Positions 1 through 9,632 are shown, numbered from the stretch's first letter. The stretch is 64,000 nt of DNA from Hymenobacter sp. UV11 (GCF_004684095.1 NZ_SRII01000001.1:310001-374000); one strand, 5' to 3'. Made by a program: numbers and translations. The notes: generated from the sequence alone by a model not told the origin.

Positions 1-599
1 TCAAACACCGGCTGGCCGTCGAAGCTGCCGGCGCTGCCGTCGGGGCTGAAGCGAAAGCTCATGCCGTAGTACTTCAGGCGGTAGCCCAAGGCCATATTTT
101 CGATTTCCACGAAGTTTTTGGCCGAGGCCACCAGCTCCTGGGTCGAGTCGTTGACGAACACCACCACGTCCTTGGGATTGGTGATGCGCGACTGCTGCGA
201 AAACGCGGTCTGCCCCAAAAACAGGCCCGTAAACTTGTCGTAATCCTCCTGGCTATGAGCACTGGCCTGCACCACCACCTCATCCAGCGCCGGCCCCGAC
301 GCGCTCAGCAGCAGCGTTACGCTCTGGGGCGCGGCGGCCTTGGCTATGGTAATGGATTGCTTGCTCAAGTTGTAGCCCACGTAGGAGCCAACCAGCTCGT
401 AGCTACCCGCCGGCACCTTCGGAAACACAAATTCGCCCTGCTCGGTAGTGGTCGCGCCCAGCGTGGTATTAGCCAAAAACACGCTGGCAAACGCCAGCGG
501 CTGGTGGGTAGCCGAGTCCTGCACCACGCCCGTCACGCGGCCCTGCGCCAGGGCCAGCCCCGGTAGCAAGCAAAGTATAAACGCCAGTATTTTCTGCAT
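1..599 (-). CDS. Carboxypeptidase-like regulatory domain surface protein (5' part; gene runs out of the window)
   Basis: The reading frame opens at an ATG at 599 and stays open to the window edge, so about 199 N-terminal residues are visible and the C-terminus lies outside. Residues 1-19 form a signal peptide ending LALAQ. Residues about 20-105 look like a CarboxypepD_reg-like beta-sandwich (GVVQDSATHQPLAFASV, then TTEQGEFVFPKVPAGSYEL), which in Bacteroidota is found at the N-terminus of outer-membrane or periplasmic proteins. After a VVVQA segment comes a region with NPKDVVVF and ENMALGYRLKYYG, the pattern of the common Bacteroidota carboxypeptidase-like regulatory domain proteins. Exact function is unknown. 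It is the last visible gene of the minus-strand ftsX-ribF block; the 64-bp gap to ribF holds one GGGGTAGG octamer. Confidence 0.8.
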   Translation of the reverse strand, partial: MQKILAFILCLLPGLALAQGRVTGVVQDSATHQPLAFASVFLANTTLGATTTEQGEFVFPKVPAGSYELVGSYVGYNLSKQSITIAKAAAPQSVTLLLSASGPALDEVVVQASAHSQEDYDKFTGLFLGQTAFSQQSRITNPKDVVVFVNDSTQELVASAKNFVEIENMALGYRLKYYGMSFRFSPDGSAGSFDGQPVF

Positions 600-663
600 A
601 AGTCAATGAGTGAGGGAGTGGTCGCCTTCGCCGGCGAGCGAGGGGGTAGGGCAAGAAAAGTGC

Positions 664-1614
664 CTAAGCGCCGAGCGCCGCCCGCGTAGCCCGCGCATCG
701 AGCGCCAGCTGGGCCGTGAGGGCGGGTAGGCCGTCGTACTTTTCTTCGCCCCGCAGCCAGGCAACGAACTCCAGCGTCAGTAATTGCCCATACAAATCAC
801 CCCGAAAGTCAAGTATATTAACCTCAATAGTTTGCGCCAGGTCCTGCCCAATAGTCGGCCGCACCCCAATGGCCAGCATGCCGGGGTGCCGGGTGCCCGC
901 CGCCGTGGTCACCCACACCGCATAGATGCCGATGGCCGGCACCAGCTTCAGCTTTTCGGGCACGTCGAGGTTGGCCGTGGGGTAGCCGATGGTGCGGCCC
1001 AGCTGCTGGCCCGTCACCACGAGCCCGGTGAGGGGGTAGGGGTAGCCCAGGTAGGCGGTGGCAGTGGCCACATCGCCGGCCCGCAGCGCCCGCCGAATGC
1101 GCGTGCTGCTCACGCCCACCGCGTCCACATCCTGCCTGGAGATTTCCTCCACCGTGAAGCCATAACGCGCCGCGTGTTGGCTGAGGTAGTCGAAGCTGCC
1201 CTCCCGGTTTTTGCCAAATCGGTGGTCGTAGCCAATCACCAAATGGCTGGTGCCCACAGTTTTTACCAATAATTCCTGAATATACTCCTCCGAGGTCCAC
1301 TGCGCAAACTCGCGGGTGAAGGGCATCACCAGCAGGTAATCGACGCCGTGCTCGGCCAGCCGGGCCGCGCGCTCGTCCAGGGTGTTGAGCAGCTGCAATT
1401 CGAGCAGCTCGGGGTGTGAGGGCGGCGGGCCCAGCACCAGGCGCGGGTGCGGCCAGTAGGTGATGACCACCGTAGGGCCGCCCACCGCGTCGGCCACCTG
1501 CCGCAGCCGCGCCAGTATGCGCTGGTGCCCCAGGTGCACCCCATCGAAGGTGCCACTCGTGACCACGGCATTATTCAGGCGCGGAAAGTCGGCGGGGTCA
1601 GTGATAACTACCAT
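664..1614 (-). CDS. ribF: Bifunctional riboflavin kinase / FAD synthetase
   Basis: RibF phosphorylates riboflavin to FMN and adenylylates FMN to FAD in the cytoplasm. The 316-residue length is typical. The N-terminal FAD synthetase half carries the nucleotidyltransferase motif GTFDGVHLGH (residues 21-30) and the SSTRIR motif near residue 170. The C-terminal riboflavin kinase half begins near residue 195 and has the GRTIGYPTANL flavin/ATP-binding motif. It begins with ATG directly before an interspersed repeat (1616-1665) that separates it from truB, so it may be the next gene of the truB transcript. No FMN riboswitch was seen upstream. Confidence 0.96.
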   Translation of the reverse strand: MVVITDPADFPRLNNAVVTSGTFDGVHLGHQRILARLRQVADAVGGPTVVITYWPHPRLVLGPPPSHPELLELQLLNTLDERAARLAEHGVDYLLVMPFTREFAQWTSEEYIQELLVKTVGTSHLVIGYDHRFGKNREGSFDYLSQHAARYGFTVEEISRQDVDAVGVSSTRIRRALRAGDVATATAYLGYPYPLTGLVVTGQQLGRTIGYPTANLDVPEKLKLVPAIGIYAVWVTTAAGTRHPGMLAIGVRPTIGQDLAQTIEVNILDFRGDLYGQLLTLEFVAWLRGEEKYDGLPALTAQLALDARATRAALGA

Positions 1615-1615
1615 A

Positions 1616-1665
1616 AATCACGGATTACGCGGATTTTAACGGATTTCACGGATTTTGTGGACGGC
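1616..1665. repeat. Interspersed repeat, family E (AACGGATTTCACGGATTTTG type)
   Basis: This AT-richer block between truB and ribF shares its core with both arms of the inverted repeat at 54694-54899 and is related to 4887-5025, 11015-11049 and 47717-47768. Here only one arm is present, so it cannot fold into the long stem seen at the other sites. Confidence 0.7.
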
Positions 1666-1686
1666 TCCGTTGGCCCTGGCCTGGTA

Positions 1687-2538
1687 CTACGCGGGTTCGG
1701 CTGATTCTGCTGCATCTGCGGGCGGCGCAACCTGCGCTTCGGCCTGCTGGGCGGCGAAGTAGTCGAGGCCGACGCGCGGCGCCAGGTGGCGTTCGCGCGG
1801 GCGGCGGGGGGTAGGGGCCGCGTCCGGCTGGGCCTCAGTGGGCTCGGGGCGGGGCGGGCGCAGGGCCTGCACCTCGGCCACCGTCCAGGCGTCGGCGAGC
1901 TTGTACTCGCCGATGCGCGTGCGTACCAGCCGCGTGAGGTGCGCGCCTACCCCCAGCGCCGTGCCCAGGTCGCGGGCCAGGCTGCGGATATACGTGCCCT
2001 TCGAGCACACCACCCGAAAGTCGATTTCCGGCAACTCGATGCGCGTGATATCAAACGCCTTTATGTCCACCGTTTTGGGCTTGATTTCGGCTTCCTGGCC
2101 GCTGCGGGCCAAATCGTAGGCGCGCTTACCGTCTACCTTCACCGCCGAAAACAGCGGGGGTATCTGCTCAATTTTTCCCAGAAAGGGCAGCACGGCAGCC
2201 CGGATTTCGGCTTCCGTCAGGTGCGCGTAGGGCAGCTCGGCGTCCACGGCCGTTTCGCGGTCGAAGCTGGGGGTAGTCTGGCCCAGGCGGAAGGTGCCCT
2301 CGTATTCCTTTTCCTGCGCCTGAATCTGGTCTATGTCCTTGGTTTTCTTGCCAGTGCAGAGAATCAGCAGGCCAGTGGCCAGCGGATCGAGGGTGCCGGC
2401 GTGGCCGATTTTGCGCGGGCGCAGCGTGTTTTTCACCTTGCGCACGATGTCAAACGAAGTCCAGGTCAGCGGCTTATCGAGCAACAGCACTTCGCCCGTT
2501 TCGAAGTCAAAGTCTGCCAGCTGTTTTTTCTCGCTCAT
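1687..2538 (-). CDS. truB: tRNA pseudouridine(55) synthase
   Basis: TruB isomerises U55 in the T-loop of tRNAs. The start is placed at the ATG of MSEKKQ at 2538, one base after the uppP stop (TAG-T-ATG), rather than at an upstream codon that would overlap uppP by 30 bases. The catalytic motif GHAGTLDPLATG has the nucleophilic Asp at about residue 51, followed by the KEYEGTFRLGQTT segment. The core ends near residue 235; a 45-residue tail rich in Pro, Glu and Ala follows and looks disordered. Translational coupling to uppP is likely from the 1-base spacing. Confidence 0.95.
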   Translation of the reverse strand: MSEKKQLADFDFETGEVLLLDKPLTWTSFDIVRKVKNTLRPRKIGHAGTLDPLATGLLILCTGKKTKDIDQIQAQEKEYEGTFRLGQTTPSFDRETAVDAELPYAHLTEAEIRAAVLPFLGKIEQIPPLFSAVKVDGKRAYDLARSGQEAEIKPKTVDIKAFDITRIELPEIDFRVVCSKGTYIRSLARDLGTALGVGAHLTRLVRTRIGEYKLADAWTVAEVQALRPPRPEPTEAQPDAAPTPRRPRERHLAPRVGLDYFAAQQAEAQVAPPADAAESAEPA

Positions 2539-2539
2539 A

Positions 2540-3370
2540 CTAAACCAGTTGCAGATTGAGGCCCAGCCCAATCATCAATAAAAGCAGCCCGCCCACAATG
2601 ATGCGGTAAATACCGAACGCCCGAAAGCCATACTTCGCCACGAAGCCCACAAACAGCCGAATGGCCAGCAGCGCCACCACAAAGGCCACCACGTTGCCGA
2701 GCACCAGCAGTTGTACTTCCTGCCCCGAAAACAAGTTGCCTAGTTCAATGCCTTGGCTATGAGCTTCTTTGTAGTAGTCATACATATCCTTGGCCGCCGC
2801 CGCCGCCATAGTAGGCATGGCCAGGAAAAAGGCAAACTCCGCCGCCGCCTTGCGCGTCAGCTTCTGCGTGAGGCCGCCGATAATGGTAGCCGCCGAGCGG
2901 CTTACGCCCGGCACCACAGCTATGCACTGAAACAAGCCGATGATAAACGCCTCCTTGTAGCTCGGGTTCGTGACCGGGTGGCCGCCGTGCTGCGAGTCTT
3001 CCTGCGGAAATAGTTTATCGATGAATACCAGCACGATACCGCCCAGCAGCAGCATCACGGCCACCGTCGTCACCGATTCCAGCAGGGCGTCGATGTGCTT
3101 TTTTAGCAGCAGCCCCACCACCACAATGGGCATAAACGCCACCAGCAGCTTCAAATAAAAGTCAATGCTCTGAAAAAACCGCTTCCAGTACACCACCAGC
3201 ACCGATAGGATGGCTCCGAGCTGAATCACCACTAAAAAGAGCTTCACAAAAGGGGTAGCCGCGATGCCCAGCAGCTTGGAGGCGATAATCATGTGGCCAG
3301 TGCTCGAAACGGGAAGAAATTCGGTGATTCCTTCCACAATCGCCAGCAGCAGCGCTTGCCAGTAAGTCAT
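2540..3370 (-). CDS. uppP: Undecaprenyl-diphosphatase
   Basis: UppP (BacA) is a polytopic inner-membrane enzyme that dephosphorylates undecaprenyl diphosphate to regenerate the lipid carrier for peptidoglycan and surface glycans. The 276-residue protein has the signature [14 protein letters not shown] (residues 13-26) with the catalytic Glu pair, and [10 protein letters not shown] with the conserved Arg in the second half. About eight hydrophobic segments are visible. It sits between DUF3098/ftsX and truB, a gene order common in Bacteroidota. Confidence 0.96.
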   Translation of the reverse strand: MTYWQALLLAIVEGITEFLPVSSTGHMIIASKLLGIAATPFVKLFLVVIQLGAILSVLVVYWKRFFQSIDFYLKLLVAFMPIVVVGLLLKKHIDALLESVTTVAVMLLLGGIVLVFIDKLFPQEDSQHGGHPVTNPSYKEAFIIGLFQCIAVVPGVSRSAATIIGGLTQKLTRKAAAEFAFFLAMPTMAAAAAKDMYDYYKEAHSQGIELGNLFSGQEVQLLVLGNVVAFVVALLAIRLFVGFVAKYGFRAFGIYRIIVGGLLLLMIGLGLNLQLV

Positions 3371-3402
3371 TCTTGGTATTTGTTAGTTATTGATTATTAG
3401 TC

Positions 3403-3566
3403 GTTTGTCATTGCGAGCATGTTGCGCATCAAGCAAGGACGAAGTGGAGCGCGGCCATCTTTCCTTGGTCGTTCACTTCACTAGGTTAGTAAGCCTAGCA
3501 TGAAGGAAAGATGGTCGCGCTTCACTTCGCCCTTGCTTGATGCGCAACATGCTCGCAATGACAAAC
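3403..3566. repeat. Long inverted repeat, family A (GTCATTGCGAGC termini)
   Basis: The element fills the gap between the DUF3098 stop and the uppP start. Its outer arms read GTTTGTCATTGCGAGCATG and the complement, with further pairing inward and an unpaired centre around 3471-3507. The whole could fold into a stem of roughly 60 pairs. Related elements lie at 9799, 13690, 26981, 37837 and 59052. It lies inside a co-directional block, so it might act as a partial terminator or an mRNA-end stabiliser; neither is shown by the sequence. Confidence 0.85.
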
Positions 3567-3570
3567 AGTA

Positions 3571-3924
3571 TTAGCTCGGCCGCTTATAAGCCGGTTTGGC
3601 TGGGCGAGGGGGGGTAGGGGCCACCGGGGCCGCGGCTACCGGCGCAACCGGTGCCGCCACGGGCGCGGTGGTTACCACCGGCGCGGCCGCAGCGGGCACC
3701 AGCTCGCCGGGGTTGCTGCGCACCATAATGGCCGCAAACTCAATCAGAAAGCCCACAAACAGCAAAATCGGCCCCAGCGTGAGGCCCAGGAAGCCCTCAC
3801 CGTAGTCGGCCTTGTCCAGCATCATGGTGATGAAGCCCACGGCCAGCACGGCCAGGCCCGCCCACATCAGGCGGTAGTTGCGGGGCCCAAAGGCAAAGCG
3901 GGGGGTAGGGGAGGTCGGTTGCAT
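3571..3924 (-). CDS. DUF3098 membrane protein
   Basis: A 117-residue protein starting at the ATG of MQPTSPTP. It has two transmembrane segments (about residues 19-36, LMWAGLAVLAVGFITMML, and 45-65, LTLGPILLFVGFLIEFAAIMV) joined by a short loop KADYGEGFLG, the layout of DUF3098. A low-complexity Ala/Pro/Val tail of about 45 residues follows. The gene lies between ftsX and uppP, its usual place in Bacteroidota, which suggests a role near the divisome or envelope, but no function is established. Confidence 0.9.
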   Translation of the reverse strand: MQPTSPTPRFAFGPRNYRLMWAGLAVLAVGFITMMLDKADYGEGFLGLTLGPILLFVGFLIEFAAIMVRSNPGELVPAAAAPVVTTAPVAAPVAPVAAAPVAPTPPRPAKPAYKRPS

Positions 3925-3944
3925 AAGTTTCAAAGGACAAAAAA

Positions 3945-3970
3945 GGACGCCAGATGAGCATGACGTTCTT
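3945..3970. repeat. Half-element of repeat family B
   Basis: The 26 bases match the right-hand outer arm of the inverted repeat at 41915-42033 (GGACGCCAGATGAGCATGACG). Only one arm is present, between ftsX and DUF3098, so it looks like a remnant of a longer palindrome. Confidence 0.65.
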
Positions 3971-3986
3971 CTTTGAGTACTGATTA

Positions 3987-4871
3987 CTAGTAGAGTTCGT
4001 CGAGCGACACGTTTAAGTATTTATTAACTGCCCAATAGGAGCTGAAAAAGCCGATGGCTGTGCCCAGCCCCAGCACGCCCAGCAGCAGCAGGCCGATGAG
4101 GTGGTCGTCGCGTAGCAGGCGCAGTTGCGTGATTTCCAGATAAGCGTATTGCAGTAAACCCAGCAGCACCAGCGCGGCCAGAAAGCCGCTGGCCAGGCCT
4201 TGCCAGGTGGCGCGCCTGATGAACGGCTGCCGGATAAAGAACCGCGTTGCGCCTACCAGTTGCATGGACCGGATGAGTAGCCGCTGCGAAAACATGGCCA
4301 GCTTAATCGTATTGTTAATCAAAATGACCACCACCAGCACCAGCACCGCTGCAAAGCCCAGCAGCAGCAGGCTCACCCGCGCCAGGTTTTGGTTGATGCT
4401 GGCAAACAGGCTCTTGGGGTACTGCACCTCAAATACGCCGCGCTGCTGGCTCAGGCTGCGGCCCAGCAGGCGCAGGTGCATGGTGTCGGTGTACTCGGGC
4501 CGGATTTTGAGCGCGTAGGCGTCGCGCAGCGGGTTGTCGTCCAGGAAGTTGTGGAAATCCTCGCCGGTGCTTTCGAGCAGCTGGCGGGCGCCTTCCTCTT
4601 TGCTCACGAAGCGCACCTGGGCGCGGCCCTCGCGCTCGGCCACGTAGGGCTGGTGCTCCAGGTCCTGTTGCAGGCGCAGCAGCTCGGTTTCGGGCAGGTT
4701 GCGCTCCAGGTACACCTGCACCTCCAGGTTTTCGCGCACCGACTCGCCCAGCTTGTGAGCGTGCAGCAACAGCAGGCCAAACAGCCCAATGACCACCAGC
4801 GCCAGCGTCACGCTGAACACCACCAGCAGGGTAGGGTAGGAGCCAAGTTTCTTTTTGCGGGGCCGGGCCAT
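3987..4871 (-). CDS. ftsX: Cell division protein FtsX
   Basis: FtsX is the membrane subunit of the FtsEX complex, which activates periplasmic peptidoglycan hydrolases at the division site. The 294-residue protein has a basic N-terminus (MARPRKKK), a first transmembrane helix (about 13-35), a periplasmic domain (about 36-160, starting ENLEVQVYLERNLPE), then three C-terminal transmembrane helices with the FtsX/MacB-type core, ending YLNVSLDELY. The partner ftsE is not in the window. A TACCTTTG box lies 7 bases upstream of the ATG, so the transcript is probably leaderless or nearly so. Confidence 0.94.
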   Translation of the reverse strand: MARPRKKKLGSYPTLLVVFSVTLALVVIGLFGLLLLHAHKLGESVRENLEVQVYLERNLPETELLRLQQDLEHQPYVAEREGRAQVRFVSKEEGARQLLESTGEDFHNFLDDNPLRDAYALKIRPEYTDTMHLRLLGRSLSQQRGVFEVQYPKSLFASINQNLARVSLLLLGFAAVLVLVVVILINNTIKLAMFSQRLLIRSMQLVGATRFFIRQPFIRRATWQGLASGFLAALVLLGLLQYAYLEITQLRLLRDDHLIGLLLLGVLGLGTAIGFFSSYWAVNKYLNVSLDELY

Positions 4872-4878
4872 AGAAGCG

Positions 4879-4886
4879 CAAAGGTA
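4879..4886 (-). promoter_or_regulatory. Bacteroidota -7 promoter element for ftsX
   Basis: On the minus strand the sequence reads TACCTTTG, a full match to TAnnTTTG. It is followed by CGCTTCT and then the ftsX ATG, so initiation about 7 bases downstream would fall at or beside the start codon. Confidence 0.6.
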
Positions 4887-5025
4887 ACCGCAGATTTAAC
4901 GGATTTAACAGATTTCGCGGATACGCCCACTGCGTGGGCTGACTATGCGATAGTTCTCCTCTACGCTCGCCCACCTAGGCAGCCCACGCAGTGGGCGTAT
5001 CCGCGAAATCTGTTAAATCTGCGGT
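4887..5025. repeat. Long inverted repeat, family E
   Basis: The outer arms pair ACCGCAGATTTAAC with its complement, and the inner arms pair the run through GGATACGCCCACTGCGTGGG. The left arm has an extra 10-base unit (TAACGGATTT). The element occupies the whole tamB-ftsX gap: its right edge touches the tamB stop codon and its left edge touches the ftsX -7 box. Confidence 0.85.
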
Positions 5026-8000
5026 CAAAGGGTCGTGCGCTTGTCCTCGTCTACCGTCAGCACTTCGCGGGCGCGCTCGGTATCGCGCTGGCGGCGGCTC
5101 GGTTTTTCGCGGTTGAAGAGCTCGCCGAGGTTGTTGAATTCCTTGGTGTGCAGCAGCGAGATACCGGCACGCGGCTGGTTCACGGTAGTCACGATGTTGT
5201 CGCGCGGGGTGGTTTCGTAGCGCAGCTTTGCCCGGAACTTGCCGTCGGGCCGCAGGAAATATTCGAGGCTGAAATCGCCAATCAACGACGACTGCGTATA
5301 GGGTAAGCCGGTGGCCGGGTTGATGGTCGAGGTATTGGCCGAATTGCTGATGCCGCCCTCGCGGGTGAGGCGCAGGCGGCCACCCAAAAACGAGTAGCTC
5401 AGGCGCACTTGCAGCGCCTGCAGCTGGTCGGCAGTGAGGCCGTTGATATTGAAGTCAATCTCCAGGTTCTGGTCAATCTGCGAAGTCAGCAAGCCGAGCT
5501 GTGACGAGATAATCTGCCCCAGGCTGTTCTGCACCGCGTTGCCTTGCCCCGTGAGCGAGACGCCGCTGAAATTACTGTTATTAGTCGGCGACAACGTGCG
5601 GAAAACCAGTAAGCTAAATACCTGCCGGTTCAGTTCTTGCTCGTCGTTGCGCAGCAGTGCGATAAAGGCCGCCAGGTCGTTTTGCAGCGAGCTGGGCGCG
5701 TCGTCAAACTCCAGCGCCAGCTTGATAACCGGCAGCAGCAGCGGGCCGGTCAGGTTCATAACGGCCGTCACGGGCACTACTGCGCCGCTCGTGCCCGAGC
5801 CGGTGGTCGACAAAATCGGGGCCAGCGAGGTGCGCTGAGTGTAAGTGGCCGTCACGTTCATCTGGCCGTCGAGCGGGTCGCCGTTCCAGGTAATGATGCC
5901 GCCCGGCCGTACCACAAACTCCTTGTTTACCAGCCCTTGCAGCGTGAAATTGTAGGCGCCGCGCACAATCTCGACCTGCCCGTACATGTTAAAATCGCCC
6001 CGCGTATCGATGTTCAAACGCAGCTGGCCGGTGGCGGCGCCCCGAATAACGTCGCCGGTGGCCTCATCCAGCAAAATCTCCAGGTAGGCGTCGGGCGTTA
6101 CCGTCAGGTTCATATTCAGCCGAATGCCCGAAAGGTCTACCTTGTCCTGGGCCGATACTATCGCCGCCCGCCGCGCTTGGCGGCGCAGCACCGAGTCGAG
6201 CAGGTTGCGGTTTACAAACTTGATGTAGCTGGCCTGCTCGGCCTTGGCGGCGTTGTCGAGGGGTAGGGCCAGGCGGGTGCCGGCCTCGGAGGTGGCCTGC
6301 ACGTCCACCACCAGGTCGTCGGCGGGGCCGCGCACGGTGGCCGTGCCGGTGGCGTAGGCCGTGCCGAAATACAAGTCATTGTCGCGCCGCGTGGTGTGCA
6401 GCACCTGAAACTTACGGAAGCTGGCGTTCATGCTCAGCACCATATTCTGAAAGCCCTGGTGCCGGATGAGGCCCGTCACGGTGCCCAGGTTGCCCTGCTG
6501 GTCGCGCAGCTGCACCTTGTTGAAGCTTATCGAAGTAGTAGTGAAGCTGATGCGGTCCGCAAACTTATAGGTCGTGCCCAAGTAGCCAAAGGTGAAGCGG
6601 CCATCCGTAACATCGACCGCGCCAGCTAGGGTAGGGCCGCTGAACATGCCGCCGAGCTGCAAGCTGCCGCGCCCCGTGCCGCCCAGGTTTTGCAGAATGC
6701 TGCCCAGGAAAGGCTGGGCCAGCACCACCGGCGCGTCGTTCAATTCGCCGGTCAGGTTGAGCTGCTGGGTGGCCGAGCCGGGCGCCAGGTAGCCCGTCAC
6801 GGTCAGCACGCGCTGCTGCTGGCGGGCCACGTCGAGGTTCACCCGCAGCTGGCCGCTGGGGTTGTCCCAGTCGCCGCGTCCCGCCACCTGCCCAATGGGC
6901 GTGCCCTCGTACACGAGCGAATCGACGGCCAGCGTGCTATTGATAGCCAGCTGGTTATAGATGCCGCTCACGGCGGCCTGCATGTTCAGCCGTCCGCCCA
7001 GCCGCTGCCCGATAACGGAGGTCAGCGCCGATAAATCGAAGTTGGCCACATCGAGCTTGAGCGGCGGCCGGCGCGCATCGGGCGAGATGAACCCCTGCGC
7101 GCTAATGCGCTCATTCCCGTTGGTAAGCGTGAAATTCTGAATGTCAAACTCCTTACCCCCCCCGCTGATGCGCACCGAGTTGTCGGCCGCAATCGTGTAC
7201 TCCTGGTCGAGCAGGTGCAGGCCGCTCTTGCGAAAAATGACTTGCACCGCGTTGGGCAAAAACTCCAGTGCCCCGTTAATGGTGGCGCGGTTAGTGGTGC
7301 CCGTTTGGGCCAGCGAGGTCGAGAAATTGATGCGCTGCTGGTCCCACACGCCTTCCACCACAAACTTCTCGGTGCGGCCCAGGCCCGGCACCAGCTGCTG
7401 TGCCGAGGTCACGCTGGCCTGCGCCAGCACTTCGGGCTGGTAGGGCAGCTTGGAGGTGGTGAAGTCAAACTCCGTCGCCACCGTGTGCACCGGCCCGTAC
7501 CAGATGCTGTCAAACTTGCCCCCGAGCTGCAAAATCGACGTTTCGCCCTGCCGAAATGAGCCGTCGAGGTGGCTGCGGTCGGCCACTTGCAAGTCGGGCA
7601 TAAACAGGTTCAGCACGGGGTTGATGTGCTTGAGATTGATATCCAGCTCAATAGCGTAGGTGGGCTGGCGTACCTGGCGCTTGCGCCGGTAGTAGTCGGC
7701 CGTGGCGGCGGCATCGCTCTCAAAGTTGAGCCGGTACTCGTGCCACAGTGTCTGCAAGTCGCGCGATACCGTGGCCACTTCAAACGCGCCGTTGGCCGCC
7801 ACATCTACCATTTCCGAGCGCAGCGTGACTTCGCGCTGGCCGCGGCTGCTGCGGGTGCTGTGCACATCCAGCGTGTCGAGGTCGAGGCGCTGGCCGCGCA
7901 GCGCAAAGTGCGAGCCGCGTAGCTGCGCCGTGCCCAGCAGCGAATCGAGCTGGGTGCCGCGCAGGTTCACGCGGGCGGTGGTGCTCACGGTCAGCGGCAC

Positions 8001-9632
8001 GCTCAGCAGGCCCAGCGTGCCCAGGTTGGCGTGCGCCACGTTGGCCAGCACGTCGATGTGCTGATGCTTGGGGTCGAGGTTAAAATCGCCGTTGGCGGTG
8101 AGGCGCACAGCCGGGTCATCGGCCGTTACCTGGCCCTTAAAGCCCTGCCCGGCAAAGTCGCCGTCTAGGCTCAGGTTGTGGTAGCGGTAGCCATTGAGCC
8201 AGATGGCGGGCACTGTTACCACGGCGTGGCCCTTGGCCACAGGCGGCACAAAGCCCGTGCCCCGCACTTTGCCACTCAGCGTCACATCGCGGATAAACGA
8301 CTCATCCCCAACAAACTTACCAATGTTAAATGCTGTGCTGCGAATGGTGCCCTCGTACACGGCGTGATCAAAATCCGTCTTGGTCTTCAGGTTCACATCG
8401 GTCGCAACCGCGCCCAGCGCCGTGTCGAAGTTGGCCTTGCCCACAAAGTCGTTGTAGAAGCCCACAAACTGCCCGTCCAGCTTTATCAGGCCCAGCCGCT
8501 GCACCAGCTTGTTGGCCGAGGGGGGTAGGAAGCGGCGCAGGTCGGCGGCGTCGATTTGCGAGGGCCGGAGGCGCAGGTCAATTAGGCTTTCGCGCCAGCG
8601 GGGCAGGTTGTCGGCGTGGGCGCGGGTGGCCACGATGTGGGTGCGCCGGCCGTAGCGCACGTCCAGGTTCTTAAGCTGGAAGTCGCGCACGTAGCCCTTG
8701 GCATCGCCTGAGATGAAGATGGAGTCCTTCAGCGACGCCAAATCGGGGGCAAACTTGGCAATGTCGTCGGTGTAAAGCTTGGCCCCGCGCAGCTGCGCCA
8801 CCACCCGCATCGAGTCATTAAAGTCCGAAAAATTGCCGAAGCGCTTGTACTCGAAGCGCACGTATTTGCGCAGCTCGCTGCGGCCCACGCGCAGGGTTAG
8901 TCCGCCAAAATCCCAGAAGTGCGCGTTGTACTGAATATCGGCCGTGAGCTCGCGTAGGTGCGTGTTCGACGGTACTTCCACGGCGCGCAGGTTGGCAATG
9001 CGGGCGCGCAGCGTGTCGGTTTTCCAGTTGAGAGCCGAGATGTCGGCATAAATGCTATCGACCCGCATGTGGGCATAGTCCACGGCGCGCCCATAGTGGG
9101 GCTGGCGCGGCTCATCGGGCCGCTCCAGGATAAACTGCCCGTTGCGAATAGCCACGTCGTGCAGCTGAAAGTCAAACGGCTTGGATGTCGTGGTCGTATC
9201 CGGCGGCCCGCTCAGGCGCTTGATGGCCGCCAGAAACTGGTCGAGCGTGGTCGAGTCGGGGCGCCCGGCCACGTCGCGCAGCGCAAAGTGCGGCTCGGTG
9301 AGCGTGAGCGTGCCCACGTGCAGGTGCCGTGGGTCAAACACCGAAAATAATTTGATATCCGCATCGGCCCTACCCACCCCAAACAGCTCGCCGCCGCGCC
9401 GGTCCAGCACCCGCACGCCCTCTAGCAGCACGTGCGAAAACGGCCGCACATCGACGCTACCAATAGTTACGGACTGGCCCAGCTTCTTGGTCAGCACGTC
9501 GGCAATCTCGTGTGCCACTCGCGTTTGTACGCTCGGCACGCGCAGCGCCAGCAGCGCCCCGCCCACTGCCAGCACCAGCAGCACGGCCAGCCCAAGCAAG
9601 ATTCGGAGCAGAATACGGAGGACGCGACGCAC
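5025..9632 (-). CDS. tamB: Translocation/assembly module protein TamB (DUF490)
   Basis: TamB-like proteins are anchored in the inner membrane, span the periplasm as a long beta-rich groove, and work in outer-membrane protein assembly or phospholipid transport. I place the start at the GTG of VRRVLRIL (9632), about 1535 residues; the frame is open to 9722, but a -7 promoter box at 9686-9693 lies inside that extension. An N-terminal membrane anchor (about residues 4-29) is followed by AsmA-like and beta-repeat sequence and a C-terminal TamB domain over the last 400 residues (GRGSLQLGGMFSGPTLAGAVDVTDG, then ITWNGDPLDGQMNVTATYT). It is divergent from tsaD, a neighbourhood frequent in Bacteroidota. 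No TamA/BamA-type partner is in the window. Confidence 0.92.
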   Translation of the reverse strand: MRRVLRILLRILLGLAVLLVLAVGGALLALRVPSVQTRVAHEIADVLTKKLGQSVTIGSVDVRPFSHVLLEGVRVLDRRGGELFGVGRADADIKLFSVFDPRHLHVGTLTLTEPHFALRDVAGRPDSTTLDQFLAAIKRLSGPPDTTTTSKPFDFQLHDVAIRNGQFILERPDEPRQPHYGRAVDYAHMRVDSIYADISALNWKTDTLRARIANLRAVEVPSNTHLRELTADIQYNAHFWDFGGLTLRVGRSELRKYVRFEYKRFGNFSDFNDSMRVVAQLRGAKLYTDDIAKFAPDLASLKDSIFISGDAKGYVRDFQLKNLDVRYGRRTHIVATRAHADNLPRWRESLIDLRLRPSQIDAADLRRFLPPSANKLVQRLGLIKLDGQFVGFYNDFVGKANFDTALGAVATDVNLKTKTDFDHAVYEGTIRSTAFNIGKFVGDESFIRDVTLSGKVRGTGFVPPVAKGHAVVTVPAIWLNGYRYHNLSLDGDFAGQGFKGQVTADDPAVRLTANGDFNLDPKHQHIDVLANVAHANLGTLGLLSVPLTVSTTARVNLRGTQLDSLLGTAQLRGSHFALRGQRLDLDTLDVHSTRSSRGQREVTLRSEMVDVAANGAFEVATVSRDLQTLWHEYRLNFESDAAATADYYRRKRQVRQPTYAIELDINLKHINPVLNLFMPDLQVADRSHLDGSFRQGETSILQLGGKFDSIWYGPVHTVATEFDFTTSKLPYQPEVLAQASVTSAQQLVPGLGRTEKFVVEGVWDQQRINFSTSLAQTGTTNRATINGALEFLPNAVQVIFRKSGLHLLDQEYTIAADNSVRISGGGKEFDIQNFTLTNGNERISAQGFISPDARRPPLKLDVANFDLSALTSVIGQRLGGRLNMQAAVSGIYNQLAINSTLAVDSLVYEGTPIGQVAGRGDWDNPSGQLRVNLDVARQQQRVLTVTGYLAPGSATQQLNLTGELNDAPVVLAQPFLGSILQNLGGTGRGSLQLGGMFSGPTLAGAVDVTDGRFTFGYLGTTYKFADRISFTTTSISFNKVQLRDQQGNLGTVTGLIRHQGFQNMVLSMNASFRKFQVLHTTRRDNDLYFGTAYATGTATVRGPADDLVVDVQATSEAGTRLALPLDNAAKAEQASYIKFVNRNLLDSVLRRQARRAAIVSAQDKVDLSGIRLNMNLTVTPDAYLEILLDEATGDVIRGAATGQLRLNIDTRGDFNMYGQVEIVRGAYNFTLQGLVNKEFVVRPGGIITWNGDPLDGQMNVTATYTQRTSLAPILSTTGSGTSGAVVPVTAVMNLTGPLLLPVIKLALEFDDAPSSLQNDLAAFIALLRNDEQELNRQVFSLLVFRTLSPTNNSNFSGVSLTGQGNAVQNSLGQIISSQLGLLTSQIDQNLEIDFNINGLTADQLQALQVRLSYSFLGGRLRLTREGGISNSANTSTINPATGLPYTQSSLIGDFSLEYFLRPDGKFRAKLRYETTPRDNIVTTVNQPRAGISLLHTKEFNNLGELFNREKPSRRQRDTERAREVLTVDEDKRTTL